The notes under the pieces were generated by a model. It had not been told where the DNA came from and did not search any database. It saw only the letters and a list, made by a program, of their open reading frames with translations. Both the position numbers and the translations under genes were made by a program. DNA of 64,000 nt from Sambucus nigra (lineage: Eukaryota > Streptophyta > Magnoliopsida > Dipsacales > Adoxaceae). The stretch lies in assembly GCA_949130495.1 (NCBI GenBank), contig OX422210.1, positions 496,783,760 to 496,847,759 on the forward strand. The letters run 5' to 3'. How positions within the stretch are numbered: the first letter of the stretch is position 1; each line of letters begins with the position of its first letter. Shown one piece after another: positions 37,628 through 47,895 of the stretch.

Positions 37628-37640
37628 AAGGGTGAAAGTA

Positions 37641-39497
37641 TGTAATACCCCGTATTTCTTCGTATTTATAATCTAATTAATTAGAGAATTAATTGAGAAA
37701 ATACGTTTTATTTAAGTTACCTGAGTGAAGTAATTTAATGTGACAAAACGAGAAATGTGATTATTAAAAATTAATCGAGAGATAGATAGTGATTAATATT
37801 ATAGCATGAAATTTACCAAGTGTGAATAGTAAATAATTGTTGATTATTGTAATACGACAAAGTGAGTGATATGTGCATATTTTATTCTATCTCAATCGGG
37901 AGTTGCGTGTAGGCTAATTTGAGGTTGATAAAGGAAATATATTTTAATGACTCGAATGATAATTTAGGGGTCACGGATGAACCTGAATGGGTCAAAATAG
38001 TCAAAATAGTATACCTAGAGATGTCGATTGAGTCACAAGTAAATCATAGGCTAAACCGAAACACTATGAGGACATTTTTTGTCATTCTACTTTATGGGTT
38101 TAGAGACCCACAAATTTTACATCTCTAAATCAACTTGTAAGGATTTGGGGTTAGGGTTTAAAGGTTAGAATACACAAAGAAGACATTCGAGACCAAACTT
38201 GGAACTTATGGAAGGATTCTTGGGAGATTAAGAGAATTCTTGCACCAAAAACACTTGAGAGGGAAGATTAGAGGAGAAAAATGATCAACCTTACTTCTAA
38301 TCCACAAAATTAGACCCTACAAACCTGGAGGCAAGTGTCTATTGTAATTATTTTGAAGTTATAATACCAATGATTAATAGGGTTTCATTATTTGATGATT
38401 TAATACATATTCTTGGAAGAAAAGGGTAATCTAAATGCATGTTATGGGTAGGGATTTCATATACAATAATTCATATATGTAGAGAATTGATAATCAGTAG
38501 GTGGGTCATGATCAATACGAAATTAATCTGGTTTTTATGTCAAAACTTGAGGAAGAACATGGAAATCTAGGGTTTTAATAAAGTTATGATTTAATTCGTT
38601 CTTGATGAGTTGTTGTGATGATTTGGTGTAAAAATTATGTTGGCATTGATCCTAATACATGTAGTAATGGTTAGAAATGATTAGTTTAAAGTTTGATGAA
38701 GTTTTATGAGGTTTAGAGGAGTCTTAATGGTGAAAAAATTGCAAAAACGTAAGGAATATGATGAATAGTACATATTCAAATCGATTTGGCCCAAGGAAAA
38801 TTGATTTTTCTCTTTGTCAAAAAATGAAATTTCTATATATTTTCGTTACGATCGCGTGGGCGCCGACCTCTTATTTTTTTATTTTTTTTAATTAGTTATG
38901 ATTTTTCTATGGAAGGGTGTCCGAGATCGAAATCTTTAGTCAGGAGGATTAAGGTTGGAATTTTTTCAGATTAAATCATGACATAATTTAACTCGATAGA
39001 ATCAGAACAAAATTACAGGAAAGCGAGAGTGAGCTTAATCGAATAGACTAGTAGGGGTAAGTTAGACTTGAAATTTATAAAGGGGTAACTAGGACCTTTA
39101 GAGTTGTGTGAGTACTCATGAATACGATAAGTAGGATAATTTGTAAAGATATTTTAGTACAGCTAGTCTACGATAGAAATATACTACATATAAGCGTGAA
39201 TACCTAAGTTGTGTGAATACCTATCATATCTGGACCAATACTTGAAAGTTTGATTTGGGGTCGAGGGCTATCAGAATTAATATCGAACATAAATAATATT
39301 CGGGTCAATGGAACATCCGGACCAATATATATATATATATAACATTTACATTGGGGTCGAGGGCTATCCGGACGAATGTGACTGATATGAGAAATTAGGG
39401 TCGAAGGAACATATGAACCAATAAATCTTTAATGTGTGATACGAGGATATTATACTAAAGTATATATTTATTTGTATATATTGTGTGGGAAATATAT
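37641..39497 (+). repeat. Chromovirus 3' LTR, piece 1
   Basis: Starts TGTAATACCCCGTAT and follows the 5' LTR up to GTGTGGGAAATATATACC, equivalent to about 32450. Confidence 0.92.
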
Positions 39498-39585
39498 ACC
39501 CAGAGACTTTGACAAAGATTGGGGTTTATGAATAACTGGTGTGATTTTGACAAATAAATAAACACCGTGCGATTTTGACAGAAAA
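39498..39585. other. Scrambled junction between chromovirus LTR and the Ogre-like element
   Basis: About 88 bp that belong to neither end cleanly. It contains GATTGGGGTTTATGAATAAC and TGTGATTTTGACA twice, both copies of pieces found inside the adjacent LTR (39590-39610 and 39883-39896). The TSD expected here (TCTAC) is missing. Confidence 0.65.
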
Positions 39586-39953
39586 TGTAGTGAGATAAGG
39601 ATCTGTGAATAACTGGAAAGGGTGAGGCGTGACCCACTCCAATGGGCGTTGTCTGTAAGGTTCTTAATAACTTCTGGAGCATCTTTTGATAAAACCTTCT
39701 CCTTTTTGTAAAAATAGAACTCAAGATGGAACTCCTTCCCAGCAAAAAAAATGAACTTTCACAACAATAATAGTAACTTTTCTCAAGAGGAACTCCTGAG
39801 AATGTTCGTTGTCAGTGAGGAATGAAAGAAAAAGGCACTTAGCATTAGAGAGAGAGAGAAGGGAGAGAATACTAGGATGTTCTAGTGTGATTTTGACAGA
39901 GTAACAATGCTACTGAGTTTTTTTTTATCTTCTCTTGACCTTGCCCAGGGGTA

Positions 39954-39963
39954 CTATTTATAC
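39954..39963 (-). promoter_or_regulatory. Ogre-like LTR TATA box
   Basis: The minus strand reads CCCAAGTATAAATAGTACCCC in part; the same box is at 48268-48277 in the other LTR. It is the best core promoter in the LTR, separate from the TATATATA stretches of the upstream array. Confidence 0.6.
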
Positions 39964-40699
39964 TTGGGAACTAGGACTTAGTTGTCACTTTTGGGCGTAA
40001 AAACTTATAAGGTTGGTGAGGGACAAGGTCTGTAGTGTACCATTTGTCCCTACTTGTGTGCAGTTTCCTGTCCCCTCAGAGACGTGCCACCTAGTGCAAA
40101 CAAAAGTCAAAAAGAAAATATGTCTATGCTAGATGACAAAATATTTGATTTGGTAAATATCTTTAGAAACGATAACTTGTGGTACAAACTTTGTAAAGTT
40201 GAGAGAAGAGGCCTCATGGACACCACGTCCTCTAAAACTATCAATCTCGAGTGGGGGCTTGAGGAACCGTCTCCTCTAAAATCATTTTTCTTGAGAGGGG
40301 CCTTGAGGAACCTCTCTTCTAAAAAAATTATTTTTGTAAAAGTTCATTTCTTATGAGCAGCCCTTTGGCTACTCACTTCACTTTTTGACTAAGTGTGAGT
40401 TGTGTGTGGTCTTGAGTGACTCATAGGTTCTTCCTACTAGTATTCTCTCAATCTTAACATGATAAGTGGTTGAGCTTGCCCAATAAACTTTGTTTCTCAT
40501 CCGCCAAGCCAAAACTCCCAGGAGATCCCAACTGGCCTATTTGAGCCCTGCGTGCTCATCTAGGCTTCCTATAGAAGAAAGTAAGTGTTAGTACCTTTGT
40601 TATTTTAAAGAACGACTTTTCATGATGATGGGTTGTACATGGTAGACACTCCCTCATCCTGGCTTATTTTCTAGAAGTTCAGGAGGAGGACCTTAAGGG

Positions 40700-41640
40700 T
40701 TCCTCACCCAAGATTTTCTGGAGGTTGAGGGACCCTGGGGTTCCTCCCCCAAATGTTTTTTATGTCGTTGAGGTACCCTGGGTGTTTTGCGTCCCATATA
40801 CATTTTCCTCTATTGAGGGACCCTGCGGGTTCCGCGACCCATATATATTTTCTGCTGTTGAGGGACCCTAGGGGTCCTGTGACCCATATACATTTTCTAC
40901 TGTTGAGGAACCCTGGACGTTGCTCACCCAAATCTTTTTTCTGCCATTAAGGGAAACTGGGGGTTTCGCGTCCCATTTACATTTTCCACTATTGAGGGAC
41001 CTTGGGGGTTCTGCGACCTATATATATTTTCTATCATTGAGGGACCCTAGGGATTCCGCGACCCATATATATTCTCTGCTGTTGGGGACCCTGGGGGTTT
41101 TGCGACCCATATATATATATATATATATATATATATTCTGCCATTGCGGGACCCTAGTGGTTCTGCGGCCCATATATATTTTCTGTCGTTGAGGGGCCTT
41201 GGGTGTTGCACAACCCATATATATTTTTTGCCGTTGAGGGGCCCTGGACATTTCGAGACACATATATTTTCTGGAAGTTCAAGGGGGTCTTTGACGAACC
41301 CATATATATTTTCTGCCATTGAGGGACCCTGGGGATTCCGTGACCCATATACATTTTATACCGTTGTGGGACCCTGGGGTTCCGCGGGCCATATATATAT
41401 ATTATGTTGTTGATGGATCCTAGGGGTTCTGCGACCCATATAAATTTTCTGTCGTTGAGGGGACCTCAGGGTTACGCGACCCATATATATTTTTTGTCGT
41501 TGAGGGACCCTGGGGGTTCCGCGACCCATATATATTTTCTGTCATTGAGGGACCGTAGGGGTTCCATGACCCATATATATATTCTTACAGTTGAGGGACC
41601 TTGGGGGTTTCGCATTCAAAATATTTTCTAAAAGATGAAG
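40700..41640. repeat. U3 tandem array, about 46 bp x 20 (left LTR)
   Basis: Units follow GTTGAGGGACCCTGGGGGTT / CCGCGACCCATATATATTTT / CTGCC on the plus strand, with variants. Each carries ATATATAT and the GGGACCC / GGGGGTTCC block. One unit has grown a (TA)n of about 24 bp near 41111. The right LTR holds the equivalent at 48990-50110. Confidence 0.95.
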
Positions 41641-41690
41641 AGGGGGTCTTTGAGGGACCCTCGCCCCAAAATATAGTGGTCCAGTTTGAA

Positions 41691-41756
41691 ACACCCTTCT
41701 ACATTAGCACCTCGTGCGAAGTTCTTTGTGTTGGAAAAACCAAAAGGCTTTATACG
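41691..41756 (-). repeat. Polypurine tract / LTR-edge segment, copy 1 (true junction)
   Basis: Plus strand ACACCCTTCTACATTAGCAC ... GGCTTTATACG spans the LTR end (41703) and the tract before it. Two further copies lie at 42380-42446 and 43163-43227 inside the element. Confidence 0.85.
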
Positions 41757-41899
41757 CCATAAATTTAATTTTTAATTTTGAGGGACCCTAATGTTTCTTC
41801 ACAATTCCCCAGGGTCATTAAATGATAAGTCATTTCATCCCAGGTTTTGGAGATGAGGCCACTTATGGTGGACCTCATTATCCAGGTATCAACTTGGGT

Positions 41900-42290
41900 A
41901 GAGGGGTTTCTCGTGGTGAGTCCCTCATCCTTGGACTTTTTCTGTGGCCTTCTAACTTGTTTATAGGGTTAACTCATAATGAGACCCTCGTCCTTATCCT
42001 TCTTATCATGGTGAGCCCCTCGTCCTTGGCCTTTTTCTATGGCCTTCTATCTTGGGTAGAGGGATTACTCATGGTGAGCCCCTCATCCTTGGCCTTTTTT
42101 TGTAGCCTTCTATCTCGGGTATAGGGGTTGCTCATGGTGAGCCCCTAGGCCTTGGGCTTTGTTCTGTGGACTTCTATCATGTTTAGAGTGGTTGGTCACG
42201 GTGAGCCCCCTTGTCTTTGACCTTTTTTTGTGGCCTTATATCTTTGGTAGAGGGGTTTCTCATGATGAGCCCCTCGTCTAGGTATTACAC
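41900..42290. repeat. Tandem array, about 64 bp x 6
   Basis: Units built on GGTGAGCCCCTCGTCCTTGG, CCTTTTTCTGTGGCCTTCTA and TTGGGTAGAGGGGTTTCTCA. Confidence 0.85.
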
Positions 42291-42379
42291 TTGCTCTAAA
42301 AAAATTCTTATTAACTTGGGAAGTGGGAGCCCCTCTAGGTAGGCTCACTCGCCCTTGGCTATTTTAGAATATCAGATGG

Positions 42380-42446
42380 ACACCCCTTTACATTAGTCCC
42401 CTCATATAAAAATCTTTGTGTTGGGTAGACCGAAGGGTTTTATACG
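42380..42446 (-). repeat. Polypurine tract / LTR-edge segment, copy 2
   Basis: The minus strand reads GAGGGGACTAATGTAAAGGGGT, a better purine tract than the one at the true LTR, followed by LTR-start-like sequence. Between arrays. Confidence 0.8.
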
Positions 42447-42549
42447 AAATGATCACTTCATCTTGGAATATGAAAAGTTTCATGACATCACATCATTACA
42501 CTGCTCGATTTAGGATGGTTGAGGACTTCCTTATCTTTAGCCATTCTCT

Positions 42550-43150
42550 TTTCTGCATTGCTTTTGGGAAGAGGGTCCACTGGAGGTGAGTTCCCTCGCC
42601 CTAACTCATTTTACCTTGTTTCCGATTTATGTAGTGAGGGGGAGACATAGGGGGTAAACCCTGTCATTTATATGCCTATCTTTGGAAGGTGGATCAGTTA
42701 TCTTAGACTCCTTTTCCCTGGGTTTTCCTCTCTGTATTTGCCTTTGGCAAAGGGGTCACTCGAAGTGAACTCCATCTCCATAAATTGTTCATGCCCTCGA
42801 TTATAGCTGAGGGGCCACTCGTGGTGGATCCCCTCACCACTAGCTGTTTTGAAACATTTCTCTTAGTCAAGGGGCCACTCGTGGTGGACTCCCCCACCAT
42901 AAACTATTTCTTATTTTAGTCTTAGCTGAGGTGGTCACTTGTGGTGGACTCCCTCATCCTCAACTATTACTTGTGTTGGTATTGTAAAAGGGGCCACTCA
43001 AAGTGGACTTCCTCGCCCAAATCGTACCTTTACTGTGGTATTACATAGGGGTCTCTCGAAATGGACTCCCTTGACATCATTTACTCCTTTGGTTGTTCTC
43101 TTGGCAGAGGGGTACCTCGTAGTGGATAGCCTCGCCATAAATTACTTTTT
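42550..43150. repeat. Tandem array, about 60 bp x 9
   Basis: Units built on GAGGGGCCACTCGTGGTGGA and CTCCCTCGCC with a variable AT-rich remainder. Confidence 0.8.
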
Positions 43151-43162
43151 TTTTGGGTCAGT

Positions 43163-43227
43163 ACACCTCTACAATAGTCCCCTCGTTCAAAGTCTTTTGC
43201 GTTGGTCAGACCAAAAGGCTTTGTGCG
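43163..43227 (-). repeat. Polypurine tract / LTR-edge segment, copy 3
   Basis: The minus strand reads CGAGGGGACTATTGTAGAGGTG, then the array at 42550-43150 lies downstream in element orientation. Confidence 0.8.
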
Positions 43228-43261
43228 GTTAATTGTGACCTGTTATATTTATGTGGAATTT

Positions 43262-44350
43262 AGTCAACTAAAACTACCTAATATTCGGTGGGGTACTTGC
43301 ATGAGATATGAGTAGATTATCATTTCTGGAGATACCACTCTAACTGCAGGATGCTTGCATATGAGATGAACGAGTTACTATTTTTATAGCTTCCCCTCTA
43401 ACTATGGGGTACTAGCATGAGATCTGAGAGATTTATTATTTTTGAAGACGCCCCTCTAACTGTAGGGTACTTGCGTATAAGCTGGGCAATTTAACATTTT
43501 GAAGCTGCCCTTCTAACTATGGGGTACTTGCATATAAGCAGGTGCAAGTTAAATTTTTAAAGTTCCCCCTCTAACTGTGGGGCGCTTGCATATAAGCAAG
43601 GAAAGTTAAAATTTCGAAGTTGCCCCTCTAACTGTGGGGTACTTGCATATAAGCATAGGCAAGTTAAAATTTTGAAACCACCCCTCTAACTGTGGGGTAC
43701 TTGCATATAAGCTGGCCAAGTTAAAATTTTGAAGCTTCCCCTCTAACTGTGGGGTGCTTGCATATAAGCTGGGCATGTTAAAATTTTGAAGTTTCCCCTG
43801 TAACTGTGTGGTACTTGCATATAATTGCGCAAGTTAAAATTTTGAAGCTGCCCCTCTAACTGTGGGGTACTTGTATATAACTGCGTAGGTTAAAATTTTG
43901 AAGCTTCCCCTCTAACTGTGGAGTACTTGCATACAACTGAGCTAGTTAAAATTCTAAAGCAACCCATCTAACTGCAGGGTACTTGCATATAAGTTGAGCA
44001 AATTATTATTTTTGAAGTTGCCCCTCTAACTTGGGTTACTTACATATAACCGAGCAAGTTAAATTCTGAAGTTACCCCTCTAACTATGGGGTACTTGCAT
44101 ATGAGCTTAACCAGTTATTATTTCTTAAGAAATCCCTCTAACTGCGGGGTACTTGCATATGAGCTGCGCAAGTTATTATTTTTGAAGTTGCCCCTCTAAC
44201 TACGGGGCATGTTCATATAACTGAGCAAGTGAAATTTTGAAGCTACCCCTCTAAGTGCAGGGTACTTGCATATGAGCCACACAAGTTATTATTTCTGAAG
44301 CTTCCCCTCTAACTGTGGGGTACTTCCATATAACTGAGCAAGTTAATTTT
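43262..44350. repeat. Tandem array, about 57 bp x 19
   Basis: Units built on CCCCTCTAACTGTGGGGTAC, TTGCATATAAGC and CAAGTTAAAATTTTGAA. CCCC and GGGG can pair around TCTAACTGT in most units. Confidence 0.95.
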
Positions 44351-44629
44351 TTTTTTCTTGGCAGCATAGGTTAGGACTTGTTCTCTAGGCTATAAATTTG
44401 TGTGAAATAATAAAAAAATAATATACATTTTTTTAATTATCACTTACTAGGGAGATAACCTCTTGCTGGTCTAGTGCCAAAAAAATTATTTGTTGTGTGT
44501 ATGACTTTGCTCAATATACTTTTCCTTTGGGATCGCTATTGTCCCAAGTATAATGAGTTAAGACCTTTATGTCATGGACCCTCTTCTAATATAGTAGATG
44601 ATCTTCTATTCTATTAAGAAAGAGAAAAA

Positions 44630-44721
44630 CACAAGTCCGGTGTACCTTTTGTTTATCCTTAGCACTTGCTCAATACTATGAGCGCTCATATGCCCTTGGA
44701 GACTGAGGTTCTAAACTAGCG

Positions 44722-44807
<86 letters not shown>

Positions 44808-45720
44808 GTGGAACTTGCTCGAGACTTTGAGCGCTCTTGTGCCCTTGGAGCCTGAGGTACTAGACTATAGTACCTTTTATTTATGCTTGGCACATGCTCA
44901 ATACTGTGAGCGCTCCTATGCTCTTGGAGCCTGAAGTACTAAATTGTCGTACCTTATACTTATAATTGGCACTTTCTCAAGACTTTGAGTGCTCTGATGC
45001 CCTTGGATCCTTTGGTACTAAACTTTCATACCTTATATTTATACTTGGAACTTACTCAAGAATATGAGCGCTTCGATGCCCTCGGAGCCTTAGGTACTAA
45101 ACTGTCATACCTTATATTTATACTTGACACTTTCTCATTACTGAGAGCGCTCCTATGCCCTTGGATCTTGAGGTACTAAACTGTCATACCTTATATTTAT
45201 ACTTGGCACTTGCTCAAGACTATGAGCGCTCAGATGCCCTTGGAGCATTAGGTACTAAAGTGTCATACCTTATATTTATACTTGGCACTTTCTTAATACT
45301 GTGAGCACTCTGGTACCCTTGTAACCTTTAGGTACTAAACTTTTTTACTTTTTATTTTACTATTTTATTCATACTTGGCGCTTTCTGGACTACTCAACCC
45401 ATTTCATTGTTCTTAGGTTGATACTACGAGCTCTCCGGCTCCCTTGGAGTCTTGGGTACTAAATTATTGTACCGTGTATTTATACTTAGCACTCTCTCAA
45501 TACTGTGAGCGCTTCGGTGCCCTTGGAACCTTAGGTACTAAACTGTAGTACCTTATATTTATACTTTGAACTTGCTTCAGACTGTGAGCGCTCCGGTGCC
45601 AATGGATCCTTAGGTACTAAATTTTCATTCCTTATTTTTTATATGGGGCACCTTCCCAATACTGTGAGCGCTCCTCTACCCTTAGAGTTTGAGATAGTAA
45701 AATGTCGTACCTTTTTATAT
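44630..45720. repeat. Tandem array, about 79 bp x 13
   Basis: Units built on TGTGAGCGCTCCTATGCCCT, TGGAGCCTGAGGTACTAAAC and CCTTATATTTATACTTGGCA. The 8-bp palindrome GAGCGCTC is kept in about seven units. Confidence 0.93.
44727..44806. repeat. (TA)n-(GA)n microsatellite
   Basis: About 24 TA units followed by about 15 GA units inside one member of the 79-bp array. Confidence 0.97.
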
Positions 45721-45909
45721 ATTTTAGTTTATAATTTTCAAATACTTTTTGTGTTCTCACACTTGTTGTCCTATTTTATTTGGTGGAGAAATAATAACAA
45801 GTAAAAATGCACTAGGAGGCACAATGATCTATATAACATAACTTTACATTTTATAAGCATTAAACATTGCTAAGAAGGTATAGTTGATACCTCAAACTTT
45901 AGTGGAAAC

Positions 45910-47765
45910 GTCTGTCGGGGATGAGGACCCCTATGCATTCCTCGCCACTTCTTGAGATGGGGGAGGGGTCCTCTCACAGAGTCCCCTCGTCACGATCTAA
46001 TTTTATCGTAGATTCCTTATTGGACGTTCTGCCAGCTCTGGGTTCCTCAACCTCGAGCTTAAACGCTAGGAGTTACTCATTGGCTACCTCCACATCCTTG
46101 GGTTCCACATCTGAGGCTTTGATTTTGAGTGGTCCCTCGCACCTTGAAAGGACGACCATGGGTTCCTTGCCTACTTTAGCTGTTGACAGCGGATCGCATT
46201 TTGGGGCGAGGATTCACATGCTGCTTTGAATTCGAGGGGTTCCTCAACTGGGCACGCTATGGCTGAATTTTTTATATCTGATAATTTGAACTTGGGGGTG
46301 CCTCATCACTCTCCTTGATTTCTAAGGGTCAATCATGCTTTGTCAGGATAACCATGAATTTTTTTACTATTGCCAAAGCAGTGAAGGGTTCCTCAAACCT
46401 AAGGGGTTCCTCGCTTACCTCTCCATCCACCAAAGGTCTCAATCAAAACAGATTCCTCGTCTATTTCTTTCGCCAAAGGGGGTTTCTCGACCAGAGAGGA
46501 CTCCTCACCTGTTGGTTTCACAATTGAGGGTTCCTCGACCGATTGTCCCGTGGCCTTGGGTTCCTCGCCCATCACTTTCCTTACATTTTGACTATCGAAA
46601 TTACTATGTGATCCTCACCATTGGAGGTATTTCCTTCCGATGGGTTGTTATTTGAGTTGGTGGGAGTGAGTATGTCTGTTGGCGATTTAACATTTAAGAC
46701 AAGGACCCCTAAGGGTTCCACGCCACTTGTTAGAATGGGGGTGACTCCTTGCACAGGGGTCCCTCGCCTGGGTCCAATTTTGTCGTGGGTTACTCATTTG
46801 AGGTTTTAGAACCAACAAACTCCTCATTTTCGCACATTATCTTTCCTGCTTTTATGAACTTGGGGAATATTTTGCCTTCAATTATGAACTTTAGGGACTC
46901 GTTAATTGGACGCTCAGTTGCTGAGGTAGAGGAGGGTTCCTCGCGCGTCACCCTTAAAATAATGGTTTCTTCGATCACGGGTTTCGGCCCTAGGGTTTCC
47001 TCGTTGAAGAAAATTACAAACAAGGGTTCCTCGTCAGTTAACTTGGAACCAGTGGATTCCTCGTTAGCTGGTCGCTGCGACCCTGAGGGGCTGCTAGAAT
47101 ATCAAGGGTTCCCCATGCCCGTTATTAGTTATGGTTGGTTCCTCGCCTTATTCTTTAAATTCTTCAGTTTTTATCCTAGCTGAATTTGGTTCCTCGTTCG
47201 AGGCTCGTGTGATGACCAGTTCCTCGCGGACACTGCTGGATGAGATGGGTTCTTCGTGATCACCATTGGTCGAGGTGGGTTCCTCAACCCCAAAGGGGGT
47301 CCTCTCCTACTATTGCAACATTTGAGGGTTCCTCACCTACCATGTTGATATTGACGAGGGACTTTGGCGTCTATCGATGTGTATCCCCTTTTTTCTTGCT
47401 TATATTGTGTAGCTTCCTCACCTTTGAGAGGAGGATAGCAGCTTCCTCACCTCCTCCATGGTAAAATCTTTGGACGTTGACTCCTCTAAACTCATGCTCC
47501 TAGATGCTGGTGAGCTTGATGGTGCCATTACCTGCTCCGGTACCACTTTTCGTGGTAGAATCGTCTCTACTGAAATTACAACTGGGGTGCTACCCCTCCA
47601 AAGGGGCCAGCTGCTGGTGTTACAAAAACTTGATAGGTTTACATTATTTTGCTTCAAAAAGTCAAAAAACATGGTCAAGAGACTCATACCTATCATTGGA
47701 GCTGATGTCGATGAGCTGGTATGCCCTGCTTGAGGAGTAGGTATCTTTACTCTGGTCACCACCAC
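45910..47765 (-). pseudogene. Ogre-like ORF1 remnant rich in Glu-Glu-Pro
   Basis: The minus strand opens with MVVTRVKIPTPQAGH at 47765 and stays open 115 codons (Ser/Thr-rich, ending EEVRKLLSSSQR at 47418). Further left the frames change, but GEEP or EEPx motifs recur, for example VGEEPSNVA, FEEPTSTNGDHEEP, ASNEEPNSA, GEEPTITN, REEPSST, GEEPKATG and VEEPSIVK. This explains why GGTTCCTC recurs on the plus strand. It sits right after the PBS where Ogre elements carry ORF1 or gag. Function unknown; I see no zinc knuckle. Confidence 0.6.
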
Positions 47766-47875
47766 ATCCTCCTGAATGGTCTGGTCACCTTAAGTTTTAT
47801 GCCCAAGTGGAATGTCATAAAAAACTCACTACTTAGAAATGTTGAAACCTTTTTTTCCATGAAAGTGAGGATACC

Positions 47876-47893
47876 TCCCTAGTAGAGTCGCCA
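47876..47893 (-). other. Primer binding site, tRNA-Arg type as in Ogre
   Basis: The minus strand reads TGGCGACTCTACTAGGGA two bases after the LTR, close to the PBS described for Ogre elements (tRNA-Arg, recalled). It fixes the direction of the element. Confidence 0.75.
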
Positions 47894-47895
47894 AA

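Larger units (their letters stand above)
39586..41703 (-). repeat. Ogre-like 3' LTR (left copy)
   Basis: Matches 47896-50198. R/U5 is at the left (39586-39930), the TATA box at 39954-39963 and the U3 array at 40700-41640. It starts TGTAGTGAGAT, where the other copy has TGTAGGAGGGTAGTGAGAT. Confidence 0.85.

Noticed and set aside
43262..44350. Regular 57-bp spacing reminiscent of a CRISPR array
   Set aside because: The whole unit repeats with gradual divergence; there are no unique spacers, and the setting is a plant retrotransposon.
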